Positions 11,624 through 23,561 of a stretch of DNA of 64,000 bases are shown here, piece by piece. Every line of letters starts with the position of its first letter. Within the stretch, counting starts at the first letter, position 1. The stretch is from NCBI RefSeq assembly GCF_945859685.1, contig NC_079147.1, positions 69,656,946-69,720,945 of the forward strand. Direction: 5' to 3'. The translations under genes and the position numbers were made by a program. Under the pieces are notes generated by a model. It did no database searches. It had not been told where the DNA came from and saw only the letters and a program-made list of their open reading frames with translations. The DNA is from Eupeodes corollae (Eukaryota > Arthropoda > Insecta > Diptera > Syrphidae).

Positions 11624-12935
11624 ATATAAAAATGTTGTTACGAAAACGAATTTAAGCTTATTTTGTTTGAATCTCAATCCATCTTAATAATAATTCCTTT
11701 CCTATGTCAATTTCATCTCAAGAATGTTTTCAAATACATATTAAAAATAATATTGCAAAATAAACGTCATTTATCAGAATATTTGAATAACTGGAAGGAA
11801 AAAAAAAAACAATTTCAATTCAAGAAAAAAAAGAGATTATAGTAGAATAAATAAATCCATTGGTTCCATTTAATTTTATTTACACTTTTTGATATTTTAT
11901 GGCATAGGTGTGAATTTTAAAACAATAAATCAAAAAAGACACAGTTTGAAATAATTGTTTTTCTTCGGGTTACAATTGTGGTAAAATTTATGAAAAACAT
12001 CAACTGACACTTTATTTGCTATTGAAAACAAAAATGCAGACACAATTAGTTTAAAGCGCAGACTGAAATGCCGATAAAAGAGTAAAATTAAACTTATTTT
12101 TTGATCAAATAGCAGGTATTGACTGAGAGTGATTTATTTGTTTTGTCTGTAAATATAAATTTATTGTTTTTCAAGCCAACTTTAGAAAGTATAAATACTT
12201 AAATTCAAAAAAAGAATAAAGAATTTTTAGTTTCTCATCATGAATTTGTCTTGATTATTTCGAAAAAGAACTTTGGTTCTAATTTGACACATTTATAATA
12301 GATTGTCAATAAAAAAAAACAGCTATACGCCACAGTGTACTTGTATAGTTCTTAATGTTTCCTCATTATATTAAGTTTTATTAATATTTAATAAAAAAAG
12401 CACTTTATCATGACAGCAGATAAACTTTGACGATGGAAATCAAGTGTCGATTATTCAGCCATCAATTAAAACAAGTATTAAGTTGACTGTCGTTAAAAAT
12501 AAGATAATATCTAATGATTTAATAGATAACATATATATTGCCTCTATTGACGGTTTGTGTTTCTTTTTCTCTTCTATTTTAAAATATTTTAGATTTTTTC
12601 GAGAGGGTTTTAAATCAGAATTTTATTATGCTATGTTTTTTTTGTTTGTATTTGGAATTCTAATAACCTATAAATGAATTTTGATTGTGAACTGTTAGTA
12701 AAACTCCTTCATAAACTTGAGAAAGAATGTGTAACCATTCCCCGTTTAAGCTTCGACCTATTTTTATTTGGCTTATGCTCATAAATTCATTGTAAATAAC
12801 TGATAACACATCAGTTGATAAATTAAAAATGATTTAACAATATTTCTTCACGATAGCAGACTAAGCACCTGAAGATATCTTCGAAGATTATGAATAAGCG
12901 CCTAAATACGATTATATTTTTACTTGAGACATATA
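11624..12935. other. AT-rich DNA, no feature seen
   Basis: Contains a 77-codon frame at 12444-12677 that is hydrophobic at its C-terminal half but matches nothing I know; I regard it as chance. Confidence 0.45.
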
Positions 12936-14237
12936 AACGGTGATTTTTTAAGAGCTTGAGAACTTTAAAAAAAAAAACGCATAAAATTTGCAAAATCTCA
13001 TCGATTTGAAACGTTAGATTGGTCCATGACATTTACTTTTTGAAGATAATTTCATTTAAATGTTGACCGCGGCTGCGTCTAAGGTGGTCCATTCGGAAAG
13101 TCCAATTTTGGGTAACTTTTTCGAGCATTTCGGCCGGAATAGCCCGAATTTCTTCGGAAATGTTGTCTTCCAAAGCTGGAATAGTTGCTGGCTTATTTGT
13201 GTAGACTTTAGACTTGACGTAGCCCCACAAAAATAGTCTAAAGGCGTAAAATCGCTTGATCTTAGTGGCCAACTTACCGGTCCATTCCTTGAGATGAATT
13301 GTTCTCCGAAGTTTTCCCTCAAAATGGCCATAGAATCGCGAGCTGTGTGGCATGTAGCGCCATCTTGTTGAAACCACATGTCAACCAAGTTCAGTTCTTC
13401 CATTTTTGGCAACAAAAAGTTTGTTAGCATTGTACGATAGCGATCGCCATTCACCGTAACGTTGCGTCCAACAGCATCTTTGAAAAAATACGGTCCAATG
13501 ATTCCACCAGCGTACAAACCATACCAAACAGTGCATTTTTCGGGATGCATGGACAGTTCTTGAACGGCTTCTGGTTGCTCTTCACTCCAAATGCGGCAAT
13601 TTTGCTTATTTACGTAGCCATTCAACCAGAAATGAGCCTCATCGCTGAACAAAATTTGTCGATAAAAAAGCGGATTTTCTGCCAACTTTTCTAGGGCCCA
13701 TTCACTGAAAATTCGACGTTGTGGCAGATCGTTCGGCTTCAGTTCTTGAACGAGCTGTATTTTATACGGTTTTACACCAAGATCTTTGCGTAAAATCTTC
13801 CATGTGGTCGAATAACACAAACCCAATTGCTGCGAACGGCGACGAATCGACATTTCAAGGTCTTCAGCAACACTCTCAGAAACAGACGCAATATTCTCTT
13901 CTGTACGCACTGTACGCATTCGTGTGGTTGGTTTAATGTCCAATAAAGTAAACTGAGTGCGAAACTTGGTCACAATCGCATTAATTGTTTGCTCACTTGG
14001 TCGATTATGTAGACCATAAATCAGACGTAAAGCGCGAAACACATTTCGAACCGAACACTGATTTTGGTAATAAAATTCAATGATTTGCAAGCGTTGCTCG
14101 TTAGTAAGTCTATTCATGATGAAATGTCAAAGCATACTGAGAACTGAGCATCTTTCTCTTTGACACCATGTCTAAAATCCCGCGTGATCTGTCTAATACT
14201 AATGCATGAAAATCCTAACCTAAAAAAAATCACCCTT
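12936..14237 (-). mobile_element. Mariner element, near full length, with TIRs and TA duplication
   Basis: Left end AACGGTGATTTTTTAAG (from 12936) and right end, reverse complemented, AAGGGTGATTTTTTTTAGG (to 14237) are terminal inverted repeats. Both are flanked by TA (12934-12935 and 14238-14239), the target duplication of the IS630-Tc1-mariner group. The length of about 1.3 kb is typical for the group. The single gene fills most of the interior. This is the youngest-looking DNA transposon in the window. Confidence 0.9.
13056..14117 (-). pseudogene. Mariner transposase (DD41D type), one frameshift
   Basis: A DDE transposase for cut-and-paste movement. It has an N-terminal helix-turn-helix region (residues 1-110, from MNRLTNEQRLQIIEFYYQNQ), FSDEAHF with the first catalytic Asp, WFQQDGATCHT with the second, and TPLDYF with the third. 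Counting residues between the second and third Asp gives 41, which places it with the DD41D (rosa-like) mariners. The ATG at 14117 gives the usual start. The frame is lost right after LDYF, at about 13229, where a T run seems one base short. The normal C-terminus (LWGYVKSKVY through QNWTFRMDHLRRSRGQHLNE) then continues in the other frame, within 13033-13240. It is therefore probably inactive, though only one base from an intact frame. Confidence 0.92.
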
Positions 14238-14239
14238 TA

Positions 14240-15566
14240 GTAACTACTGTATGGCAAGTTTTTTGCATTCGTGCAAAATTTCGAACTCGAGATTTTAATC
14301 AAACATTAAATTTTCTCTTAAATTTTATTTTTTAACTTGGCCTCTTTTAATAAGAAAAAACATATTTTTGTGTTGCTCAGGAAAGGTACCGCTCATAGAA
14401 CCGTTATTTAGTTTTTTAATATTCTCAGCAACTTATGAACTAATTTCAATTTTTTTTGAATAAGCTCTTATATTGCCTTGATAATATTTGATTATCAAAA
14501 GTTCAATTTTTTATTGTTTGGATTTTTAAAAATATATTGAATTTTTTTTTTCAAAATTCGATATCTTAAAAACGGGTCATAATTTTTTTACGAAATTCAA
14601 ATGTAGAGCGTATATTTACAATCACTAAACAACTGCATTCCAAAAATATTTTTAGAACAAAATTTAAAAATTGTATTTATAAAAACTTAATTTTAAAGTA
14701 AGTTGCTTCTTCCTATCAATAACATTCCTTCATTATCATCATAAACATGTCTTTATCTATCTATCTGCATAAAGCTGGGCACGCCAATTAACTTTTCTTT
14801 ATTCGTCTTAGACACCTGCCTAACTACACAACCAATAGGCGATCGCTTTACAATTTAAACATACATACATGTTCTTCCTCTTTCTTATCTTCAGATAATT
14901 TACTTTCCATCCTGGTTCTTCAAATATGAAATTAAAATAGAGCTATGCCTATAAAGGAAAAATCTAGTTGAATACACAAGCAATTGTTTTCTTTAAGTAT
15001 GCTTACAAGTATTATTTCCGGGATGAATTGTCCTAGGATGAGTTGTGTCTTGGTATTTATATCTTTCAAGACAAAATTATTTTACAGGTATATTTTTAAA
15101 TCTTATAAAGGTATTTTTTTAAAAGGACTCTTTGCATACAGAAGCAACTGCGCCCCAGTCGTGCATTTTATTTAATATAATTGGATATCTTAAGAACCCT
15201 TAAGAACTAAACACTTGATATTGTTTGTAATCAGGTAATTTATCTAATGATAGTTAGAAAGCTCACTAAGGGTTTAAGACACAAAAGTCGTGTTTTTTTT
15301 TAAATGAATTAAAAAACTCAACGTTTTTCTGTAAACTTTGATTTTTTTCAATATTTTTTTATAATTCCCTTATACTATCTATTTTCCTTTTAACCTGTTA
15401 GAAATAAGTTTTATCTAAAAACTTGAGTCAACAAACAAAATTGTTGTTACTTTATAAATAGTTCAATTTCGTCGCATAATTTCTAAGTTATTTGGCCTCT
15501 AAATTGTCAAAAAATAGAAAACAATTGTTTTTAATTATTATTAATTCTGATTAAAAAACAGACAAT
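14240..15566. other. AT-rich DNA, no feature seen
   Basis: About 14700-14900 is somewhat less repetitive and less AT-rich than its surroundings (ATCTATCTATCTGCATAAAG region) and could be single-copy. No gene or known repeat is visible. Confidence 0.4.
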
Positions 15567-15692
15567 GAAAAGAGGCTGGGATCCGACCCATAATGATAAC
15601 TCCCCCCCCCCCTCTGTCAATTTATCTTGCTTAAAACTTGAACCATATATGTTCACATATTTTGTAATATAATTAACTTGAAGATTTTTCTG

Positions 15693-15998
15693 TTTTTTTT
15701 TAACTTCCCATAGGAAGATATTGTAATGGGTCCGATTTGTCAAATTGAAAATTTTGATATTTCTCGAGTCGAAATAAAAGATTTTTAGGAATATCTCGTA
15801 ATTGTATACATTTTTAAACTAAACTGTTTCTTGATGTAAAAAATATTGTTGGTAATTTTAAATTATTTAAAAATAATTCGACTGACAATTTTCTTAACCC
15901 AACACGAAAACCTACAAACTTTTAAGCAAGACAAACCGATAGAGGGGATGGGAAGTTATTAGGTGGGTCGTATCCCACTATCCCAGCCTCTTTTTTTT
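15693..15998 (-). mobile_element. Inverted, internally deleted mini-copy of family A
   Basis: Read on the minus strand it starts AAAAAAAAGAGGCTGGGATA and ends at CTATGGGAAGTTAAAAAAAA. It keeps only about the first 150 and the last 100 bases of a family A element. Because the deletion is internal and both ends are kept, it looks like a MITE-style derivative that moved as a unit. Confidence 0.7.
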
Positions 15999-16667
15999 AA
16001 GTTGTGAGTTAATTTTTTTTCTAAAAGATTAACTAAAATTTACCAACAATATTTTGCATATTATAATGAAATAGTTTCATTACAAAATCTATTTTCGATA
16101 ACAATATTTTAGTCGAAAACCAATTTTTACGAACTTTATTAAAAGTTTTTATTTCTTATTTTAAAAAAAAATTCTTCCGATAACAACAAAATTCAGCACA
16201 GAATGAAATCATTTTTATCAATACCTTTATTCACAATCGGTATTTATTTTTACCAAATTTCGCGTAATATTTTTGCTGTAGATTTAAGTTCTTATAAATA
16301 ACTGACTGTTGATTTTTTTTTTAAATTTACTGAATTCTGAAAACAAAATTTTCTATAAGATCAAACAAGTTTAAAGCCAATGTTTTTAATTTTGAATTTT
16401 TACCAATTGTTAGTAATGTTTTTACTAGGTTTTTATTTTTTGTAAGAAAAACTGTTCTTTCGATTTTTCTTAGCATTTTTCCAGACGTCAAAAACGTCCT
16501 AGTTCATAAAATTATTTTGTAGAACAAGTCATTATTTGTTTATAAAATATTCGAATTGACATTTAATAACAAATTAATACAAAATTATATTGGTTTGGTA
16601 TCACCTTACAATATATAATGTGTTTTAATTCGCTAAATTTTTTGTTTTGAGAAATATTTTTTTTTTA

Positions 16668-17392
16668 TATTATGCGCGCACTAAAGAGGTTATGAATACA
16701 CTTTTATTAATTGTGCACAGGGCGAGCAATTAGTGAAGGAGGATAGGATTAGAAAAGAGAAACCGATTGACATTGGTTTTGAATGTCTGCACATTGTATT
16801 GAGTGGGAAATACTGTGCCTGGTAAAGCATTCCACATTCGTGTAGTGCGGCTAAAGAAAGTAAAAGTACGTCTGAAATTGGGCTAAAGGGTCAACTGATG
16901 GGAATTCCTAGCTGTACGGGTATTATGGTTGAATTATTAAAGGGGAGGAATGCAACTGACTATTTCAATAGATTATTGTTTATAAAAACAACGATAAAAC
17001 AATGACAGGCATGAGATATGTCTTGGAAAGTGGACGATCTCCAATCATTTTTAGAGCTCTTTTTACAATTCCATCCAGAAGACGTTATGGGAGCACCAGC
17101 TCAAATATGAGGGTTTATAAACAAATATATGCTTTGTAAATTAAAGCCCGATCAGAAGGGGTAAAAACCTTCTTGCATTGTTAGAGAAAACCTAAACACT
17201 TAAAAGCAGCAGTTTTGCGATGTCAAATATGTGATCAGTAGACAAAAAGTGGTTTGTGATGCAGATACCTAGGACTGTTAGTTGTTCAATCTCTTCGATG
17301 CAAGTACCACCCATGGATAGAGGCGTTGGGGGAGGGTTACGCTTTTGTGACAGTAGACAACATTGAGTTTTCTAAGCATTAAATTCTACATG
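16668..17392 (-). pseudogene. Jockey/CR1-like LINE fragment, reverse transcriptase C-terminal part
   Basis: Minus-strand frames read VEFNA-KTQCCLLS, then GGTCIEEIEQLTVLGICITN, HIFDIAK and finally FFSRTTRMWNALPGTVFPTQ. That is the usual order of the thumb and C-terminal region of jockey/CR1-type LINE polymerases. The frame is broken many times. The 3' side (lower coordinates) ends in a T run at about 16660-16670, meaning a poly(A) tail on the minus strand. Similar GAGAAATATTT and GTGAGATATTT at the two junctions may be the target duplication. The same lineage occurs at 38092. Confidence 0.7.
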
Positions 17393-17470
17393 GTGAGATA
17401 TTTAAGGTTCTATTCTAAGGACCTTGAAACGTTGAGAAACGTAAAATATTCAATTGGACAAATCGAAAGT

Positions 17471-18049
17471 TAAAAATAGGATGAGATTTTACCAACAGTA
17501 TACTTTGGTGCCCTTTACAATAAAAAAAAAGTATTAGAAGCGCAAATAGGTTTTAATCATTAGTTTTCAATTATTTGGCAAATCGTTGATAATATTTATT
17601 AGGTAAGTCCTCATCTTTCGCATTTTTCTTTTTTTTTATTTTCTCTTTTTTAAATTTTTATATTTTAATTATATTTTTGTAAATAGAACCTCTCTTTTTT
17701 CTTTTTTTTATTTAAAATAAATTAATTTAAAGGCTGCAAAACTGTATGTAAAACTTATGCCCCACTTTGTAAGCGATTTTGAAATAAATAAATTCAATAC
17801 AAAGACAAATTTATTATTAGATACTTAAAATTGTTCTTTTTTTTATTTTTCCAAAAATCAACACCAATGTTTCGCAAAATTTGTATTAGTTCACAAGATA
17901 TTAGAGTCAAAATATGGAAGGACATTTTTATTGATTTGAAGAATGTTTCTCTTAGGTTCTTATATTTTGTGAACAGACAAGAAGTTTAAAACGTTATTCC
18001 TTTTTATTTACAAAAATTATTTTGGATGTTATAAACATTCGAAGTGACA
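17471..18049. other. AT-rich DNA, no feature seen
   Basis: T-rich runs and short A/T repeats only. Confidence 0.4.
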
Positions 18050-18180
18050 AAATCTCTGAAGGTTCCTGAGCCCTAAACGACGAAAAAGGCATCCCAAACA
18101 TACGAAAACACGGATGTACTAGAAATTTTAACATTTTAAATTTAACAAAGCTGTCCATTATAATAATTTCTTGGTCAACC
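18050..18180 (+). repeat. Decayed family A right end
   Basis: GGTTCCTGAGCCCTAAACGA, CGAAAAAGGCATCCCAAACA, and later AATTTAACAAAGCTGTCCAT and AATAATTTCTTGG follow the same motif order as the right-hand block of family A, with heavy decay. Confidence 0.4.
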
Positions 18181-21089
18181 TAATAAGGTATCCCTAAGGT
18201 ACTAAAATAAAGAAATATCAAAGAACATGGTTTTTGTTCAAATACGTTATTTTACATCATCAAAACAAGTTCTCCACCACTGCAATACAAAATTAAATTG
18301 TTTCCGTCGACAATTCTTAAGGATTTAAAAAATCTTTTATTTTTTTGCAAATGAAATTGATATTTAACTTTAAAATTTATTTAAAAAATAAATGTATTTC
18401 CAATCCTGTCCAATGAGATTCTTCTTGATTCCTTTTTAAATAAAATAATGTGCAAAGTACAAACACGACCACAAATCATGGTCTAATTATAAAGTAGATC
18501 TGAAAAATATTTATTGCAGAAGAAATACAAAAAACAAAATAAAAACAAATTTGACAAGTTGTCTTGTGTCGTGTAGAATTAAAGTTCAGTGGCAGTCGAC
18601 ATAAGAAAACTTTCCAGACACACAATTAATAATAATTATTTTTTTAATATTTTTGAAATATTATTTCTTGTCAACTTAATTTCATCATTATGAGCTTTGT
18701 AAGAGTTATTTAAGACAACTTAATTACAGAATTCTTGAGAAATTAATTCTTTAAGAAATTAATTTTCTATTCGAAGAAATTGCTTTTTGTTTTCAGATAT
18801 AATAATACTAAGCGTAAGTCTGATTTATTTTTGATTGCATTGATATATTATATAACTTGAACTTTTACCTCAGAAACTCAACAGTTTATTTCAGCTTATT
18901 TCCCTCAAGAGTTGTTGAACAAAAATGATGATTTTATTGCATTTATTGGTTTTTAACCTCTTAGATAAAATTTAAGTTAACAGTTGATTTCAACTTCAAT
19001 ATGCTAGATAAGATAAGTCTAGTGATGCATTTATCCAAAAGACATAATCAGCAAAGCCTTGAGTGTAGAACTGTCCACGATATGCTGTTTTTTTTACTCG
19101 TCTCGTGTCGTCCTCTCCAAAATCTTAGCATTGCAGTCTTGTTTCAGTATTTTTTTTGGTTTAGTATAACTGCGACCCTTCTCGTTTTTGGCCATGTGGT
19201 TTCTTTCATATTAAGTGTAATTTTTAGTCTCGTCACGTTCCACCTATTGAATGTTTTGTTCTGATAGTTAAACAATTTTTTTTTAATATTCAAAAAAGGT
19301 TAACAAAATAAAGTTTCTGTTTGGTACTCAAACCAAACAAAAATGTTCCAATGAATTCAGTTGTTTTGAATTAAAATCTCATTATCATTTCAGATTTTTA
19401 AAATATAAGTCCTCAAAAAATCCCAAAAATATAAAACGGTGTTTTCAAAAATATGTTAATGCACACCCTAATCGTAAATTTAAAAAAAAAACGTAGGTAT
19501 AATTATTTTGTAAACTAAAAATAGTTACCTCATTAATGCAGTTCAAATCATTTTAGTATTTCACTTAGTTTTTGGAGTCCTTCAATTGACATTATGCAAA
19601 GCAAGATATAAAAAGCTTTCAAACTTATACTTTGATGGTTTTTGAGAAATACGTTCTTGAAGTAATTTTTCGGACCGACGAGTTTAAATTAAAAAAAAAA
19701 ACATAATTTCTAAAAAAACAAAATTATTTATTATTAAATATTTTTTATATTATTTTTAATTTCTTTGTTCTATTTTTGTGAAACTTTAAATATAGGAATA
19801 ACTCAATTTAAAAGTATTTATTCGTCTTGAAAGATGAAATGGTTCTTCGTCATAACTTAATCAATCAAATCAATATTTCTGTTAAATTGAAAAACTATTA
19901 AATTAAATTATTTCTATATTTACAGCTTGACAAAAATAGTACAAAAACATTAAAATTCCTTTTTGAATGGACTTAAGCTTTTCTATAACTGATTGTAGGT
20001 CCATCATTTTTTAATGTTTACTATTAAACATATGTGAGGAGAATGTCCATGTTTTGGAGTTTGACGTCAATACTCAAATATGCCTGCGATCATCTTCTGT
20101 AAATAGCTGAGGTTTTTTTTTTAAGAAAAGAACTTCTATTCATTCTTTTCAAACATTATTGAACCTATTAAAGAGAACATAGAGAAATTAAATTAAAATT
20201 AATTTCAAAACACATCCCGAAAAAAATCTGAATTTGACCAAACAAACAATTCACATAATATTATTTATCTACTTATTTTGAACAACAACAAATATTTGCA
20301 TTGAATTGATGTTTATTAAACAACATACGAGACTTTTTGAGCCAACTATACATTTTTTAAATTCTAGAACTGTGAAGGTTATTTTAGATATTATTTAATA
20401 ATTTATCTTGTTAAGAATACAATGCATCAATAATAATTTTGGAAATTGAATGAATGAGAGATTTAGGAGTACATAAGACGATACTTTCCGCAAATATCAT
20501 CCAATTCATTTATTTATGATTTATGTCTTGGTGTAGTCGCCAATTTAGTTCAGAGACGTTTTTATAATTTAAATTTTTATTTTTAGCAGTTAAAGTTGAT
20601 CATTATTCATCATTTTAGATTTATGTAGTTATAAATAGTAACTATAAACACTTTATGTACTTTTTGAAAACCACAAGACAGTATTTGTTTTGAATAATAT
20701 GTGGTTGAAAATAATTTGAAAATTGTTTATATCTTTCATGTTTTAATTTTATTGGAATGAAACAATTCTGAAAATAAGTCAAATTATCGTAAAAGGAAGC
20801 TTCGGAAGTACTTCAATATAATTTAGGACTCGTTTAATACTTTGAAGGAAGAAGTCTTCCTTGTTTAATTTAAAAAGTAAAACATTGTAAGAAAATATTA
20901 AATTTGTATTGAATAAAAATAAATAACCTATTTTTTCGAAATATTCCAATATCAATTGTTTTAACTGTCAATATCTTAAGACGAAGCCATTGTGTTACTA
21001 CCAAAATGACGTTAATTAACATATATAAATGTTCATTACTCTTATTGTTGTCTGATTCGCATATTTTAATATTAACAAATGTAGGACAT
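18181..21089. other. Long AT-rich stretch without recognisable features
   Basis: The only longer frame (19001-19264, + strand) is 87 codons, hydrophobic in its second half and without family resemblance; I treat it as chance. No known repeat is seen. Confidence 0.4.
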
Positions 21090-22549
21090 AACTGAGCGGT
21101 GTAAGTAAAAACGAGTACGAAGAGTATTTACTTACAAGTAAAGTGTAACGAGTATTTAAACTTCAAGTAAACCGATGTGAATAAAGCGTCGAGTTTACTT
21201 GTGACTGTGTACTCGTCAACCTGAGGGTATACTATCAAGTATTTACTCTCGAGACAAATGAATTCCCGTTTGGTTTTGTCCTCTTGCAGTTATGGACGAC
21301 AACTTACGATTGTGACAATAGAGCTATTTTTATAGCGTTATTGACAAAAATACATTTACCAAGATCGGAATCTTTCGTACGTTTCACTCTCCCAAACCCG
21401 TTTGTTTACATTGTTGTATTTGTAATTTTGACAATAAGTCCATGAATATAAGTGAAAACAAACAAAAAAACGATGCCGAGGGCCAGCGGCAGTTTGAAAA
21501 GCAAAAACAAAATGGGGAGGTTAATATGTTTTTTTCAGGTTTTTCTTTTTACTTTTTTTGATGAAAAAGTCAGTTTCAAGCTTTAATTTTGCAGTCGTTT
21601 GATTGAAAGCGAACCAATGTACATTTTTGTTTTGAAAAAATACATGTTCAACATCAGTTTATTATAATTAATTCACTAATTTAGAGTTATCACTACGAAA
21701 TTCTTTAAATTTCATAATTAACCTCGGATTACTGTATCAAAGATGCGTTCGAAGAACCATCAAGTTAAGGGTGCGAGCGCAATTTTTTTGTATTGAATTC
21801 TAATAAATTTTCGTTATTGAACGGCCCAAATTTTGTTTTGCAAGTAATCAAAATCTGTATTAATTTAACTAATCCAAGTATATTAATAGTTTGTTTTTAA
21901 TGATTTAAGCTTGCAACTATTCTTTAATTCCATTTTGATTAATAAATATTAAGTTTAAAAAAAGAGTTATAATCGAAAAATACCTTATCCATAACATTCT
22001 TGATTGACGGATGAATACATGTGTTAGCTTTAAAAAAAACTTTGCATCAAAGGGACACCAATGTGTTAAAAAACTAATCAGAACGATTATAGCGAACCTG
22101 TTGAATAAATGCAGAACAAATAAAATGAATATTTTGACATATATCACAAATTGAAAACGTGAACAAATTGTTCTAAATTCATGTACAACTTATTCAATAG
22201 ATCAAATAATCGACATTAATGTTTATTATTGACGTAAAGAAGTTTTTTAGTAAATTCCCACAGTTTAACGCAAAATATATTTTTTATTTATTCCGTAAAA
22301 ATGTTTAGTTACCAAAGGTCAAGTTAACTTATTATTGTATAAAGGATATGTTTAAAAAAAAGTGCTGCTAATAATAACAAAATTAATAAGTTACGTATAT
22401 ATTAAAAATGCTTTACACAAAGGAACTTATTTTTAAAACATGGTTATCACCAATTTGTATTTCAAAATCCAACTACAAACGAAATTCTAATTCTAACATA
22501 GTCCCTCAAAACGAAATTTTCAGGAATATTCCTGCAACAAACAAAACTA

Positions 22550-22869
22550 GTAGTACCCGTGGCATGATGGTTAGTGCGTTGGACTGTCATGCAAGGGGTC
22601 TTGGGTACAATCCCTGCCTGTGCCATCTTGATTTAAAAAAAAAAAAAAATAATTTTCGCGGGTACTGCCTCTTGCGAGGAATTGACAAATCCTTCAAGAG
22701 TAATTCTTGTCATGAAAAAGTGCTTTCTCAAACTAGCCGTTCGGATTCGTCCTAAAATTGTAGGTCGCTTCCATTCCTGGCAACAGTACGCCCACACAGG
22801 AATGGTTCAGAGTTGTAAGTCATTAGGCCCTGGTTCACAACGGATTGTTGCGCCACCCCATTTGATTTG
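22550..22869 (+). mobile_element. tRNA-derived SINE, best copy (copy 2 of 4)
   Basis: Flanked by a perfect 11-bp target duplication, AAACAAAACTA (22539-22549 and 22870-22880). The head, GTAGTACCCGTGGCATGATG onward, folds like a tRNA. It has an A-box-like GGCATGATGGTTAGTGCGTT, an anticodon-loop-like CTGTCAT and a B-box-like GGGTACAATCCC, and ends TGCCTGTGCCA. An A run follows, then an unrelated body (GGGTACTGCCTCTTGCGAGG, CATGAAAAAGTGCTTTCTCA) and a tail module ending in GTTGCGCCACCC. The length is about 320 bp. The CTGTCAYG loop and GTGGTTAG-like arm resemble tRNA-Asp(GTC). Transcription would be by RNA polymerase III and mobility by a LINE in trans (family knowledge). Confidence 0.88.
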
Positions 22870-23445
22870 AAACAAAACTAAAATTTGGTCTTGCAATTAT
22901 AAAACTGCTTAAATGATGAAAATACTAATTTAATTGAGGAATCTAAACTAGCTAAAGTTGGCAATGAAACTTCATAAGTATGCTTCTCGTAGCATTGTCT
23001 GTACAAAGATATACTGAGGCATCCGCCTATTGTTTCCACCTGAACTTCAAGGGTCGCCAAAAAAATGCTCTAAGCCAACTACACCTGAAAAAATTGTCTG
23101 TTTTATCGTTTTACAAAGTATTGGGTTACACTACTTTTGTCCATTTCCAATTATAATTAACCACTTGCAGCTCATATTGCGTTCGCAAATAATTTAAGTA
23201 AATAAAAACCAGCACTAATAAATCATTAAATATGTATTTGATCAATCTTATTTTATATACATTAACAACATTTATTTGGATTGAAATTAAAAAGCTATAC
23301 AAATCTTCCAATTTAAGACCATGTCAGAACTTCAGATGCAGTTGGTTAGGATTGTTTAGTTTTTGAACAAGGCCATAAAACATTCTAAATAAAACATTTA
23401 GATATGCCTGCAGACTATAATGAAGCATTTTGATGGGCCGGAACA

Positions 23446-23504
23446 CTAAATGTGAGAATGTGTTTGGTTTTTGCATCATTTCACGCACACTTTCTCACAT
23501 TTAG
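23446..23504. repeat. Stem-loop: 18-bp inverted repeat, 23-nt loop
   Basis: CTAAATGTGAGAATGTGT (23446-23463) pairs with ACACTTTCTCACATTTAG (23487-23504) with one mismatch. It lies just upstream of the Harbinger Myb/SANT gene, so it could be part of that element's regulatory DNA or a relic of a fold-back insertion. Confidence 0.8.
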
Positions 23505-23561
23505 TTTGTACTTAGCTTGTAGGCAAACCGAAATGTCAGTCTGAGATTCCGATCTTGGTAA

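Larger units (their letters stand above)
15568..17470 (+). repeat. Family A copy interrupted by two insertions
   Basis: Left end AAAAGAGGCTGGGATCCGAC at 15568. The interior resumes after an inverted mini-copy (15693-15998) and runs to about 16660. After a LINE fragment (16668-17392) the right block GATATTTAAGGTTC, GGACCTTGAAACGTTGAGAA and GACAAATCG ends it near 17470. The order of the pieces matches uninterrupted copies, so this is one old insertion opened twice. Confidence 0.7.

Noticed and set aside
19001..19264. 87-codon hydrophobic frame, possible small membrane protein
   Set aside because: T-rich DNA gives Phe/Leu-rich frames by chance; there is no family resemblance and no promoter or splice context.
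22556..22630. A true tRNA gene
   Set aside because: The tRNA-like head lacks a convincing acceptor stem, is followed by a constant body and tail, and has a target duplication, so it is a SINE.
22408..22755. 115-codon frame at the Harbinger region
   Set aside because: It runs across the junction into the SINE at 22550 and includes the SINE's A run as a Lys run, so it is not a gene.
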